The translations under genes were made by a program, and so were the position numbers. Below, piece by piece: positions 50,728 to 59,702 of a stretch of 64,000 bases of DNA. Below the pieces are notes generated by a model. That model had not been told where the DNA came from. It did not search any database and was given only the letters and a program-made list of their open reading frames with translations. The stretch spans positions 2,170,001-2,234,000 of the forward strand of contig NZ_JAPENX010000001.1 of assembly GCF_026341815.1 (NCBI RefSeq), read 5' to 3'. The DNA comes from Streptomyces sp. NBC_00572. Lineage in GTDB: Bacteria; Actinomycetota; Actinomycetes; Streptomycetales; Streptomycetaceae. How positions within the stretch are numbered: position 1 is the stretch's first letter; every line of letters starts with the position of its first letter.

Positions 50728-52794
50728 CTACCTGTCGCACCGCGGGTCCAGCGGAGCCCTCGTTTCCCGGGCCACGTACGTCCTCCAGCGGGCCAGCGAC
50801 GTGGTCGGTTCCTCCTTCGCGTAACGGATCCAGCCGACGCCCCCGGAGTCGGAGAAGTCCTGGTCGTAGCTGACGACGTAGGTGCCGCCGGGGGTGAGAA
50901 CCGGGCGGAGGGGGTCGGTGCTCGTGTAGCGGCCCTGGGGGTTCACGAGCACACCCTGGGCGAGGGTGAGCGTCGCGGGGACCTCGCCCTTCAGGGAGTG
51001 CAGGACTCGGAGGCGGACCCGGAGGGTGCCGGCGTCGCCGTCCCCGCTCGGCACGTAGCGGACGATCTTCTCCACCTTCGCGTAGGCGAGTTGGCTCATC
51101 TCGGCAGGGACGTACTCCTCGCGGGACAGGTCCGGCTCGCACGACCATTCCCCGGGGCGGGAATCCCTCGCGGCCCAGGCTGTGACACCGAGGGCGAGCA
51201 CTCCCGCGAGGGCGAGCGCGAGGCCGATGGTCCAGTTCCGGGGCAGGTGCCGCTCCACCGCTTCCGGTTCGGGGGCGGGGTGCGCAGCCCCCGGTCCGCG
51301 CCCCGATGCGGCCGGCGAGCCCCCCTCCGGAAACCGTGCCACGAGGCGCGCCCCGCACTCCGCGTCCTCGATCGTCAGGGTGCCCGAGTGGTCCGTGGCG
51401 ATGTCGCGGGCGATCGGGAGACCCAGGCCCGCGCCGCCCGACGTGCGGGTGCGGGAGGCGTCGAGGCGGGTGAAGCGGTCGAAGACGCGGGATCGGTCGG
51501 CGGGCGGGATGCCCGGGCCGTCGTCCTCCACGGTCAGGATCACGGTGTGGGCCGACGTGACCGTGACCTGCGCCTTCACCGTCGACTTCGCGTGCCGGCA
51601 CGCGTTCGCCAGCAGGTTGCGGAGCAGGCGCTCCAGGCGGGTCGCGTTGCCGTGGACGAGCGCCGGGGCCGGGGCCTCGCACGTCACCACGAGGCCCGTC
51701 GCGTCCGGCAGGTGCTGGTGTTCGCGGACGAGATCCTCCGCGAGGGCCGCCAGGTCCACCTGCTCTCGGGGCGGCGCCGTGGCCCGGTGGCTCGCGAGGA
51801 GCAGCAGGTCGTCGGCGAGCGTCTGGAGCCGTACGACATCGGCGGCCGCCTCGGCCACCGCCTCCGGCCAGTCGGTGACCGAGTCAGGGTGCCGCAGGGC
51901 CGTCTCCAGCTGGGCGCGCAGGGCCGCGAGCGGGCTGCGCAGTTCGTGGGCGGCGTCCGCGACGAACTGCTGCTGCCGCGCCGAGGCCTGTTCGAGGCGG
52001 TCCAGGGTGTCGTTGGTCGTCACCGCGAGGCGGGCGATCACGTCACCCGTCGGCGGGACGGGGACCCGCCGGTCGAGCGACTGGCCGGTGATGTCCGAGA
52101 GTTCGCGCCGGATCGCCTCGACAGGGCGGAGCGACGCCCGCGCCGCGACGTGGACGAATACGCCGGTGAGCAGCGTGACGAGCGGGGACCCGGTGATCAG
52201 CGCGATCCAGTACACGTCGGCCAGCGACTCCGCGCCCGACGGCTGGGCCCGCCGTAGGACCTCGATGCTCGCCGCGAAGAGCCCGCCGGTGGTGGCCGCT
52301 GCCACCAGAACCGTACGACTGCGGTACGGGAGCCGGACCGCGCTGTTGCCGAGCGCCGTCCACACGACCGCCGCCGTCAGGAGGCCGGCCGAGGGGCCGA
52401 TGAACATCAGGCCCCAGCGGAGGGCCTCCTCCGCGACGAGCCACGGCTTGACCGGGTTCTCCCGGGCGAGCCACGCGCAGTACGTCGCGAACAGCGCGCC
52501 CGAGGTCACGGCGGCGGCCCCCGTCGTGCGGAGCCGTACCGCCGTCGGGTGGCCGGTCCCGGCGAACCAGCAGGCCACGGCGACGCACAGCATCCCGATC
52601 CACGGGCCCGTGTCGGCGAGCAGTTCCACCTGTGGACCGACCCGGTCGTCCACGATGAGGACGGCGATGACCGGGGAGCGCGGGCCGGCCCTCCGGTCCG
52701 CGTACTCCAGCAGGCACACGGCCGCCACCACGACCAGGGTGGCCACGAATCCCGATGCCCAGACCGGGCGGTACCTTCTCCCCCACTCAGACAC
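50728..52794 (-). CDS. Sensor histidine kinase with extra C-terminal membrane/extracytoplasmic domain
   Basis: 688 aa. The N-terminal ~220 residues hold several membrane helices, followed by a HAMP-like linker (RASLRPVEAIRRELSDITGQ). The H-box is FVADAAHELRSPLAALRAQL (~residue 295); the ATPase domain shows NLLANACRHA, VEDDGPGIPP and GGAGLGLPIARDI, ending near residue 500. A further helix (WTIGLALALAGVLALGVTAW, 521-540) and ~148 more residues (EYVPAEMSQLAYAKVEKIVR onward) place a domain outside the cell. That is rare for this class and may be an in-frame gene fusion. The response regulator gene overlaps its start by 8 bp. Confidence 0.9.
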   Translation of the reverse strand: MSEWGRRYRPVWASGFVATLVVVAAVCLLEYADRRAGPRSPVIAVLIVDDRVGPQVELLADTGPWIGMLCVAVACWFAGTGHPTAVRLRTTGAAAVTSGALFATYCAWLARENPVKPWLVAEEALRWGLMFIGPSAGLLTAAVVWTALGNSAVRLPYRSRTVLVAAATTGGLFAASIEVLRRAQPSGAESLADVYWIALITGSPLVTLLTGVFVHVAARASLRPVEAIRRELSDITGQSLDRRVPVPPTGDVIARLAVTTNDTLDRLEQASARQQQFVADAAHELRSPLAALRAQLETALRHPDSVTDWPEAVAEAAADVVRLQTLADDLLLLASHRATAPPREQVDLAALAEDLVREHQHLPDATGLVVTCEAPAPALVHGNATRLERLLRNLLANACRHAKSTVKAQVTVTSAHTVILTVEDDGPGIPPADRSRVFDRFTRLDASRTRTSGGAGLGLPIARDIATDHSGTLTIEDAECGARLVARFPEGGSPAASGRGPGAAHPAPEPEAVERHLPRNWTIGLALALAGVLALGVTAWAARDSRPGEWSCEPDLSREEYVPAEMSQLAYAKVEKIVRYVPSGDGDAGTLRVRLRVLHSLKGEVPATLTLAQGVLVNPQGRYTSTDPLRPVLTPGGTYVVSYDQDFSDSGGVGWIRYAKEEPTTSLARWRTYVARETRAPLDPRCDR

Positions 52795-53461
52795 GTGCCG
52801 TCACCCGGTACCCGGCGCCCCGCACCGTCTCGATCGTCTCCCGCCCGAAGGGGGCGTCGATCTTCCTCCGTACCGCCCTGATGTACACGTGCACGATGTT
52901 CGGGTCGCCGGTGAAGTCCGCCGACCACACGTCGTCGAGGATGTCGAGCGTCGGCACGACCTCGTCGAGCCTCAGCAGCAGGCAGTGCAGCACCGCGAAC
53001 TCCTTCGGCGTCAGCGGGATCACCGCCTCGCCCCGGCCGCACGTCCTGCGCGCCGGGTCGAGCCACAGGTCGCCGCATTCCAGGACGGTGCGTGTGCGCG
53101 CCCCGCCCCGGCGCAGCAGGGCGCGGAGCCGGGCCTCCAGGACGACGTACGAGAAAGGCTTGGCCAGGTAGTCGTCGGCGCCGGTGTCGAGACCCTCGGC
53201 CTCGTCGTACTCGCCGTTCTTGGCCGTCAGCATCATCACCGGCACGGCGTTGGACTCGGCGCGGAGCCGGGAGCAGACCTGGTAGCCGTTGAGGCCGGGC
53301 AGCATGATGTCGAGGAGGACGGCCGCGTAGCGGTGCTCCCGGGCCAGGTGCAGTCCGGTGACGCCGTCGTGGGCGACGTCGACCGTGTAGCCGACGGCCG
53401 AGAGGCCGCGCCGCAGGGAGGCGGCGATCCCCTCCTCGTCCTCGATCACCAGTATGCGCAT
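52787..53461 (-). CDS. OmpR-family response regulator
   Basis: 224 aa from ATG 53461 (MRILVIEDEEGIAASLRRGL). Receiver: acidic pocket in VIEDEEG, phospho-acceptor Asp in AVLLDIMLPGLNGYQV, Thr in MMLTAKNG, Lys in DDYLAKPFS. DNA-binding winged helix: LTPKEFAVLHCLLLRLDEVV and VYIRAVRRKIDAPFGRETIE. Its 3' end overlaps the start of the histidine kinase gene, so the two are a cognate pair. Target genes unknown; the divergent membrane-protein gene is a candidate. Confidence 0.95.
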   Translation of the reverse strand: MRILVIEDEEGIAASLRRGLSAVGYTVDVAHDGVTGLHLAREHRYAAVLLDIMLPGLNGYQVCSRLRAESNAVPVMMLTAKNGEYDEAEGLDTGADDYLAKPFSYVVLEARLRALLRRGGARTRTVLECGDLWLDPARRTCGRGEAVIPLTPKEFAVLHCLLLRLDEVVPTLDILDDVWSADFTGDPNIVHVYIRAVRRKIDAPFGRETIETVRGAGYRVTARV

Positions 53462-53555
53462 GGGCCGAGTATCGCCGGACCGCCGGAGCAAGGGCTGAGG
53501 AAATCCTCAGGGTCCTTCAGCACCGTCTCAGGGGCGGACGGCGAGGGTGCCCCGC

Positions 53556-55058
53556 ATGGCCTTGATCACCAAGCTCCCGACCACCGCGCCCCCGACCACA
53601 GCGCCTCCGACCGCCGCCTCCCGTACTGTTCCCGCCCTCCTCGCCGCCGTCTTCCTCGCCCTGTACGCGGTGTTCGCGCTGCGCGAGCACGCCCGCTTCC
53701 GGACGACCGGCTACGACCTCGGGATCTTCGGGCAGGCCGTGCGCGCGTACGCGGAGGGGCGGGCGCCCGCCTCGGAGATCCGGGCCGCGACCGCCCCGGC
53801 CGGTTTCACGGGAGACGCGTATCCGCTGCTCGGCGACCACTTCCACCCCGTCCTCGCCCTCCTCGCGCCGCTCTACCGGCTCGCACCGCACGTCGAGACG
53901 CTCCTCGTCGCACAGGCCGCGCTCGTCGCCCTCGCCATGTACGTCCTCGCCCGCACCGCCCAACATCACCTCCCCGCCAGGAAGTTCGCCCCGGTGGCGA
54001 TCGGGACGGCGTGCGGGCTCGGCTGGGGGACGCAGGCGCTGATCGGCTTCGACTTCCACGAGGTCGCCTTCGCCGTACCGCTGCTCGCCCTCGCCTGCCG
54101 CGCGTACCTCGACGGACGGACCCGGGCCGCCGCCTGCTGGGCCGCCGCCCTGCTCCTGGTGAAGGAGGACCTGGGGGCGACAGCGGCCGTGTTCGGGCTG
54201 CTGCTCGTGCGGCAGGACCGGCGCACGGGGCTGGTCCTCGCCGCCGGGTCCGTGCTCGGCATGTTCCTGATCGTGTACGGGGTGATCCCGGCGTTCGCGG
54301 CGGACGGGCGGTACGTGTACCTGAGCCAGGCCTCCGGGGCGTACGGGCTCCTCGACGGCTGGCCGGTGAAGTCGCTGACCGTCCTGGCGCTGCTCGCCGC
54401 GACCGGCGGGCTCGTGCTGCGCAGCCCCCTCGCCCTGCTGCTGCTTCCCACTCTGGCCTGGCGGTTCACCTCGGCCAATCCGGCGCACTGGGAGCCGGGG
54501 CTGCACTACTCGGCGGTGCTGGTGCCGATCGCCTTCGCGGCCCTGGTGGACGCACTGAGGAGGGGCGTACGGCTGCCGATACGCCTCCCGGTGGCCGTAC
54601 GGCTGCCGATGGCCGGCGTCCCCGTGGCCCTTCCGCTCGTCACCGCACTCCTCATGCTTCCCTTCCAGCCCCTCGGCTCCCTCGCCACCCCCGGTTTCTG
54701 GCGCGACGGCCCGCGCGAGGCCGCCGCCCGGCAGGCCCTGGAGCTGGTGCCCGACGGGGCCCGGGTCGCGGCGAGCAACAGTCTCGCCCCGCATCTGACC
54801 GACCGGGCGACCGTGCATCTGGTCGCGGACGGGGTCCTCGACCGGCGGCCGGCCGTGGAGTGGATCGTCGCCGACGTACGGGAGCAGTGGCCGGCGGGCG
54901 CGGTCGAGCGCGTGTTGCGGCGGGCCGGGGAACAGGGGTGGCGGGTGGTGCGGGAGACGGAGGGGATCGTGGTTCTGAGCCGTCAGTGGGGTGTCGGATG
55001 CGCTGCACCAGCACGTGCGGCGGACACAGCGTGGTCATGTCGTCCTCGTCAGAGGTGA
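53556..55058 (+). CDS. DUF2079 polytopic membrane protein
   Basis: 500 aa from ATG 53556 (GAGGG upstream). The DUF2079 signature is clear: FRTTGYDLGIFGQAVRAYAE, LGDHFHPVLALLAPLYRLAP, IGFDFHEVAFAVPLLALACR and ALLLVKEDLGATAAVFGL. About ten membrane helices are followed by a soluble C-terminal ~90 residues (GARVAASNSLAPHLTDRATV). The fold belongs with GT-C-type membrane enzymes; conserved acidic residues in the first outside loop fit a lipid-linked sugar donor, but activity is not demonstrated. Divergent from the two-component genes. Confidence 0.9.
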   Translation: MALITKLPTTAPPTTAPPTAASRTVPALLAAVFLALYAVFALREHARFRTTGYDLGIFGQAVRAYAEGRAPASEIRAATAPAGFTGDAYPLLGDHFHPVLALLAPLYRLAPHVETLLVAQAALVALAMYVLARTAQHHLPARKFAPVAIGTACGLGWGTQALIGFDFHEVAFAVPLLALACRAYLDGRTRAAACWAAALLLVKEDLGATAAVFGLLLVRQDRRTGLVLAAGSVLGMFLIVYGVIPAFAADGRYVYLSQASGAYGLLDGWPVKSLTVLALLAATGGLVLRSPLALLLLPTLAWRFTSANPAHWEPGLHYSAVLVPIAFAALVDALRRGVRLPIRLPVAVRLPMAGVPVALPLVTALLMLPFQPLGSLATPGFWRDGPREAAARQALELVPDGARVAASNSLAPHLTDRATVHLVADGVLDRRPAVEWIVADVREQWPAGAVERVLRRAGEQGWRVVRETEGIVVLSRQWGVGCAAPARAADTAWSCRPRQR

Positions 55059-55106
55059 ACAGCGTCACCAGGCCCCTCTGGCGCCCCGCGATCACCGCGT
55101 CACACC

Positions 55107-56672
55107 TCAGCGCCCCCGCAGCTCCCCCTTCACCACCTTCCCGCTCGCGTTCCTCGGGAGTTCCGTCACGAACTCGACCTCCCTCGGCACCTTGTAGTTG
55201 GCCATCTCCCGCCGCGACCAGGCGATCAGGTCGTCCGCCGTGACCCGCGCCCCCGGCCTCCGTACCGCGAAGGCCTTTCCGACCTCACCGAGCCTCGGGT
55301 CGGGGATGCCGATGACGGCGACGTCGGCGATGTCGGGGTGGAGGCCGAGGAGTTGCTCGATCTCGGCGGGGTAGGCGTTGAAGCCCCCCACGATGAACAT
55401 GTCCTTGAGGCGGTCGGTGATGCGCAGGTTGCCCTTCTCGTCGAGGACCCCGATGTCTCCCGTGTGGAGCCAGCCGGCCTCGTCGATCGCCGTCGCCGTC
55501 TCCGCCTCGTCCTCGAAGTAGCCGCTCATCACGTGGTGGCCGCGGACCAGGACCTCGCCCGTCGGCGAGACCCGGACCTCCGTGTCGGGGATCGCGCGGC
55601 CCGACGTGGTGGCCACCGTCTCGGCCGGGTCCTCACGGCGGCACATGGTGACGATGCCGCTCGCCTCGGAGAGGCCGTACGCGGTGAGGACCGTGCCGAC
55701 GCCCAGCTCCGTGCGGAGGCGCTCGACCAGGCGGAGGGGGACCACCGCCGCGCCCGTCACGACGAGGCGGAGCGAGGACAGGTCGTGGGCGGGGCGGGCA
55801 GGGTGGTCGAGGAGGGACTGGTGGAGGGTGGGCGGGCCGGGCAGCACGGTGACGCGTTCGGCGGCGATGTGGGCGAGGACGGTGTCGACGGTGAAGACGG
55901 ACTGGGGGACGATCACCGCGCCCCGCATCAGACAGGCGAGGATCCCGGCCTTGTAGCCGAAGGTGTGGAAGAAGGGGTTGACCACGAGGTAGCGGTCGCC
56001 TTCGCGGAGGCCGGCGAGTTCGGACCAGATCGCGTAGCAGCGCAGGCTCTGGGCGTGGCTGATGACGGCACCCTTGGGGCGGCCGGTGGTGCCGGAGGTG
56101 TAGATGATGTCGGAGGGGGCCGCGGGGTCGATGGCGGCGGCCCGCGCGTGGACCCGGTCGGCCGGGACCGCGTCGCCCTCCGCGAGGAACTCCTTCCAGG
56201 TGGTCCACTCCTCGGGCGCGGTGTCGCCGAGGACCACGACCTTCTCCAGGTCCGGCAGGTCGACCCCGGAGCGGCGCAGGGAGGCCACGTACGAGGTGCC
56301 GAGGAAGGTGCCGGTGACGAACAGCAGCCGGGCCCGGGAGCGCTGGAGGATGTGGGCGGCCTCGGCGCCCTTGAAGCGGGTGTTGAGGGGGACGAGGACG
56401 GCCCCGGCGGTGACCGCGCCGAGCGCGGAGACGATCCAGTCGAGGGTGTTGGGGGCCCAGATCGCGACCCGGTCCCCCGTCCGTATGCCGGTGGCGAGGC
56501 AGGCCGCCGCCGCCCGTTCGACGCGTTCGCCGAGTTCGGCGTACGTGACGCGGTTGCGGCCGTCGACGACCGCCTCCCGTGCGCCGTACCGCTCGGCGGC
56601 CGCCCGTACGAGACCGGGGATCGTGCCCCACTCCAGGTCGCCGCGCATCTCCGCCTCGGCCGCTTGACGCAT
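55107..56672 (-). CDS. Long-chain acyl-CoA synthetase (FadD-like)
   Basis: 521 aa from ATG 56672 (GGAGG six bases upstream); a longer frame to 56750 would run through both operators. Adenylate-forming motifs: A3 SDIIYTSGTTGRPKGAVISH, A5 LTAYGLSEASG, A7 GWLHTGDIGVLDEKGNLRI, A8 DRLKDMFIVGGFNAYPAEIE, and catalytic Lys in RNASGKVVKGELRGR. It activates a carboxylic acid as its CoA thioester. It is divergent from the thiolase operon and shares the operator pair at 56697-56738. Confidence 0.93.
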   Translation of the reverse strand: MRQAAEAEMRGDLEWGTIPGLVRAAAERYGAREAVVDGRNRVTYAELGERVERAAAACLATGIRTGDRVAIWAPNTLDWIVSALGAVTAGAVLVPLNTRFKGAEAAHILQRSRARLLFVTGTFLGTSYVASLRRSGVDLPDLEKVVVLGDTAPEEWTTWKEFLAEGDAVPADRVHARAAAIDPAAPSDIIYTSGTTGRPKGAVISHAQSLRCYAIWSELAGLREGDRYLVVNPFFHTFGYKAGILACLMRGAVIVPQSVFTVDTVLAHIAAERVTVLPGPPTLHQSLLDHPARPAHDLSSLRLVVTGAAVVPLRLVERLRTELGVGTVLTAYGLSEASGIVTMCRREDPAETVATTSGRAIPDTEVRVSPTGEVLVRGHHVMSGYFEDEAETATAIDEAGWLHTGDIGVLDEKGNLRITDRLKDMFIVGGFNAYPAEIEQLLGLHPDIADVAVIGIPDPRLGEVGKAFAVRRPGARVTADDLIAWSRREMANYKVPREVEFVTELPRNASGKVVKGELRGR

Positions 56673-56696
56673 CTCCACCTCCACCACTCCCCTTAG

Positions 56697-56711
56697 CTGA
56701 CTATCCGTCAG
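56697..56711. promoter_or_regulatory. CTGACG-type operator (fadD/thiolase divergent promoter, left)
   Basis: CTGACTATCCGTCAG, 25 bp before the fadD start. Confidence 0.7.
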
Positions 56712-56723
56712 ATTAGTTGTAAC

Positions 56724-56738
56724 CTGACGCGCTGTCAG
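56724..56738. promoter_or_regulatory. CTGACG-type operator (fadD/thiolase divergent promoter, right)
   Basis: CTGACGCGCTGTCAG, 27 bp from the left site and 27 bp before the thiolase TTG start. Confidence 0.7.
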
Positions 56739-56764
56739 TAGCGCTGTCACACGGGGAGGTTGTC

Positions 56765-57907
56765 TTGCTCAAGGACGCAACGGCCATCGTCGGGATAGGT
56801 CAGACCGCCTTCGCCAAACAACTCCCCGAGACGGAGAGGACACTCGCCTGCCGGGCGATCCTCGCCGCCCTCGACGACGCCGGCATCGACCCCTCCGAGG
56901 TCGACGGCTTCGCCTCGTACACGATGGAGGAGACCGACGAGGTCGAGGTCGCCAAGGCGATCGGCGCCGGCGACGTCACCTTCTTCTCCAAGGTCGGCTA
57001 CGGCGGCGGCGGTTCCTGCGCCACCGTCGGGCACCTCGCCGCCGCCGTCGCCACCGGACAGGCGAGCGTCGGCGTCGCCTGGCGGTCCCGGAAGCGGGGC
57101 AGCGGCCCCCGCCCCTGGAAGAACACCGCCGTCCAGCTGCCCACCCCCGGCCAGTGGACCCGCCCCTTCGGGCTGCTCCGCCCCGCCGACGAGATCGGCA
57201 TGCTCGCCCGCCGCTACATGCACGAGTACGGCGCCACCCGCGACCACCTCTTCAACGTGGCCCTGGCCTGCCGCAACCGCGCCAACCAGAACCCGGCCGC
57301 GATCATGTACGAACGCCCGCTGACCCGCGAGATGTACATGACCTCCCGCTGGATCAGCGAACCCCTCTGCCTCTTCGACAACTGCCTGGAGACCGACGGC
57401 GCGCTGGCCTGCGTGATCGTCAGCGCCGAGCGGGCCCGCGACTGCCGCCAGAAGCCCGTGTACGTCCACTCCGCCGCCCAGGGCCTGCCCGCCCAGCACC
57501 ACGGCATGGTCAACTACTGGAACGACGACCCGCTCTCCGGCCCCGCCTGGACCGCCGCCCGCCACCTCTGGAAGCAGGCCGACTTCGGCCCCCAGGACGT
57601 CGACGTCGCCCAGATCTACGACGCCTTCACCCCGCTCGTCCCGCTCTCCCTGGAGGGCTACGGCTTCTGCGGCCGCGGCGAGGGCGCCGCCTTCACCGAG
57701 GGCGGCGCCCTGGAGATCGGCGGCCGGCTGCCCCTCAACACCGGCGGCGGCGGACTCAGCGAGGCGTACGTCCACGGCTTCAACCTCATCAACGAGGGCG
57801 TGAAGCAACTCCGCGGCACCTCCACCGCCCAGGTCCCCGACGCCGCCACCTGCCTGGTCACGGCGGGCGAGGGAGTCCCCACCTCCGCCATCCTCCTCAG
57901 GAGCTGA
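56765..57907 (+). CDS. Thiolase-like lipid-transfer protein / aldolase (Ltp2-like)
   Basis: 380 aa from a TTG at 56765, supported by GGGGAGG five bases upstream. Thiolase-superfamily fold: AIVGIGQTAFAKQLPETERT, a glycine-rich GYGGGGSCATVGHLAAAVAT where thiolases carry the nucleophilic region, and PLNTGGGGLSEAYVHGFNL near the C-terminus. There is no typical Cys-His-Cys thiolase triad, as in SCP-x/Ltp2 proteins that act as retro-aldolases on steroid side-chain CoA esters with a DUF35 partner. Such a partner is encoded next, 5 bp after the stop. Confidence 0.88.
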   Translation: MLKDATAIVGIGQTAFAKQLPETERTLACRAILAALDDAGIDPSEVDGFASYTMEETDEVEVAKAIGAGDVTFFSKVGYGGGGSCATVGHLAAAVATGQASVGVAWRSRKRGSGPRPWKNTAVQLPTPGQWTRPFGLLRPADEIGMLARRYMHEYGATRDHLFNVALACRNRANQNPAAIMYERPLTREMYMTSRWISEPLCLFDNCLETDGALACVIVSAERARDCRQKPVYVHSAAQGLPAQHHGMVNYWNDDPLSGPAWTAARHLWKQADFGPQDVDVAQIYDAFTPLVPLSLEGYGFCGRGEGAAFTEGGALEIGGRLPLNTGGGGLSEAYVHGFNLINEGVKQLRGTSTAQVPDAATCLVTAGEGVPTSAILLRS

Positions 57908-57912
57908 TCCCG

Positions 57913-58338
57913 ATGCTGACTCCCGTCACCGACGAGGACGGCGCCCCCTTCTGGGAGTACGCCGCCCGGGGCGAACTGCGCGTCCAGAGCTGCGCCGACT
58001 GCGGCGAGCTCCGCTTCCCGCCCCGCCCCTGTTGCCCGCACTGCCAGTCCTTCGCGAGCGAATGGCGCCTGATGTCCGGCCGCGGCCGGATCTGGTCGTA
58101 CGTGCTCCCCCACCCGCCCCTCCTGCCCGAGTACGCCGCCCAGGCCCCGTACAACGCGGTGATCGTGGAACTCACCGACGCCCCCCGGATCCGCCTCGTC
58201 GGCAATGTGGTCGCCGCCCCGGACGCGCCCCTGAACTCGGTCGACCCCAGCAGGCTCCGGATCGGCGCCCCGGTGAAGGTGGCCTTCGCCGAGATCGACG
58301 GCGTCACCGTCCCGCGCTGGCTCCTGGAGCGCGGATGA
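57913..58338 (+). CDS. DUF35 OB-fold zinc-ribbon protein, partner of the thiolase (ChsH2-like)
   Basis: 141 aa. The rubredoxin-like zinc ribbon is LRVQSCADCGELRFPPRPCC continuing to PHCQ, with four cysteines; the OB-fold follows (GRIWSYVLPHPPLLPEYAAQ, PYNAVIVELTDAPRIRLVGN). DUF35 proteins bind CoA substrates and are obligate partners of Ltp-type aldolases and some hydratases. It lies between the thiolase (5 bp) and the enoyl-CoA hydratase (ATGA overlap), so all three should be made together. Confidence 0.92.
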   Translation: MLTPVTDEDGAPFWEYAARGELRVQSCADCGELRFPPRPCCPHCQSFASEWRLMSGRGRIWSYVLPHPPLLPEYAAQAPYNAVIVELTDAPRIRLVGNVVAAPDAPLNSVDPSRLRIGAPVKVAFAEIDGVTVPRWLLERG

Positions 58339-59111
58339 GCATCCGTGTCGAGCGGGACAAGGAGACCGGGGTCGCGGTCGTCACCCTCGACCGGGCCGAG
58401 AAGCACAACGCGATCACCCTGGAGATGGCCCGCGAGCTGAGCGCCGTCTGGCGGGGGTTCCGGTACGAGGACGAGGTCCGCGCGATCGTCGTCACCGGGG
58501 CCGGGGGGCGGGCCTTCTGCACCGGAATCGACCGGGCGGCCGTCGGGAACGTGCCGCAGCCCTCGTCCCCGTACACGATCGACGATCCGCTCCTCGCGAT
58601 CGGCCCCAAGGCCAACGACCTGTGGAAGCCGGTCGTCGCCGCCGTCGAGGGCATGGCGTGCGGCGGGGCGTTCTACCTGCTCGGCGAGTCCGAGTTCCTG
58701 GTCGCCGGCGAGGGCGCCGCCTTCTTCGACCCGCACACCACCTACGGCATGGTCAGCGCCTTCGAGACCGTCCACATGGCGCAGCGGATGCCGTACGGGG
58801 AAATCGCCCGGATGGCCCTGATGGGCAGCGCCGAACGGATCTCGGCCCGGCGGGCGTACGAGACGGGGCTCGTCTCCGAGCTGACCCCGCCCGGCGGTGC
58901 GCTGGCCGCCGCGTGCGAGGCGGCCGCCGTCATCGCGGGCCACCCGACGGAGGCCGTGCAGGGGACCGTCCGGGCACTCTGGTCGGTGAAGGAGGCGGCC
59001 AGAGCCCAGGCGCTCGCGCACGCGCCGCACCTGGTCGCCCTGGGAAACCTGCCGCCGGAGCGACAGGCGGAGCTGTTCGGGCGCAGGGCGGGGGGCCATC
59101 GCCTCAGGTGA
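58335..59111 (+). CDS. Enoyl-CoA hydratase/isomerase family protein
   Basis: 258 aa, ATG overlapping the DUF35 stop. Crotonase fold: VTLDRAEKHNAITLEMAREL, then AIVVTGAGGRAFCTGIDRAA (oxyanion-hole region) and AAVEGMACGGAFYLLGESEF with the second backbone NH donor. FFDPHTTYGMVSAFE occupies the place of the catalytic glutamates, with Glu only at the end. Hydration of an enoyl-CoA is the likely reaction, but other crotonase chemistry is possible. Third gene of the operon. Confidence 0.92.
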   Translation: MSIRVERDKETGVAVVTLDRAEKHNAITLEMARELSAVWRGFRYEDEVRAIVVTGAGGRAFCTGIDRAAVGNVPQPSSPYTIDDPLLAIGPKANDLWKPVVAAVEGMACGGAFYLLGESEFLVAGEGAAFFDPHTTYGMVSAFETVHMAQRMPYGEIARMALMGSAERISARRAYETGLVSELTPPGGALAAACEAAAVIAGHPTEAVQGTVRALWSVKEAARAQALAHAPHLVALGNLPPERQAELFGRRAGGHRLR

Positions 59112-59153
59112 TCCGGCCCCGGCCGGCCGTCCCCGTCCCCGTCCCTCGGATGC

Positions 59154-59702
59154 CTACTGGACCCGCACGTCGTACACCCAGCAGTTCTTCACCTGGCCGA
59201 CGGCCTTCGGGTACTCCATCGCGACCTCGAAGGTCTTCGTCTTGCCGCCCTCGACGGTGACGAGGGCCTCGGCCGAGTCCACCGCGGTGCCCGAGGCGCC
59301 CTTGAACTCCAGGGTGACCCGGAACGTCTCGGTGTCCCAGGTCTTCGAGGTGATCTCCAGGGTCGCCGTGGTGTCCGCCTTGCGGGCCGGCTTGCCCTTG
59401 CGCTTCTTCTGCGCGGGCTTCACACAGTCGACGACCACGACATCGGCCGTCGCCCGGGAGGCGGTGGGGGTGGGCGCCGTGGTGTTCGAGCCGGAGCCGC
59501 CCGAACCGCTGTAGTCGTCGTTGCTCTTCTCGTCGCTGGAGCAGCCGCCGCCCGAGTCGTCGTCCGAGTGGCCGCGGCTCTTGCCGCTCTTGCTCTTCCC
59601 GCTGCCGCCACCGCTGCTGCTGCCGTGGCCGGTGTGGAAACCGGTCAGCGCCAGCACCACCACCGTGAGTGTCGCCGCGAGCTTCAGGCGTGTGCGTACC
59701 AT
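59154..59702 (-). CDS. Secreted hypothetical protein with Gly/Ser/Lys linker
   Basis: 182 aa. Signal peptide MVRTRLKLAATLTVVVLALT. Residues 25-80 are a Ser/Gly/Lys/Asp-rich linker (SGGGSGKSKSGKSRGHSDDD). The last ~95 residues form a beta-rich domain (ATLEITSKTWDTETFRVTLE, TFEVAMEYPKAVGQVKNCWV) with three cysteines overall, resembling immunoglobulin-like FxxYxC domains. Probably exposed on the cell wall. No family was recognised. Confidence 0.7.
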   Translation of the reverse strand: MVRTRLKLAATLTVVVLALTGFHTGHGSSSGGGSGKSKSGKSRGHSDDDSGGGCSSDEKSNDDYSGSGGSGSNTTAPTPTASRATADVVVVDCVKPAQKKRKGKPARKADTTATLEITSKTWDTETFRVTLEFKGASGTAVDSAEALVTVEGGKTKTFEVAMEYPKAVGQVKNCWVYDVRVQ

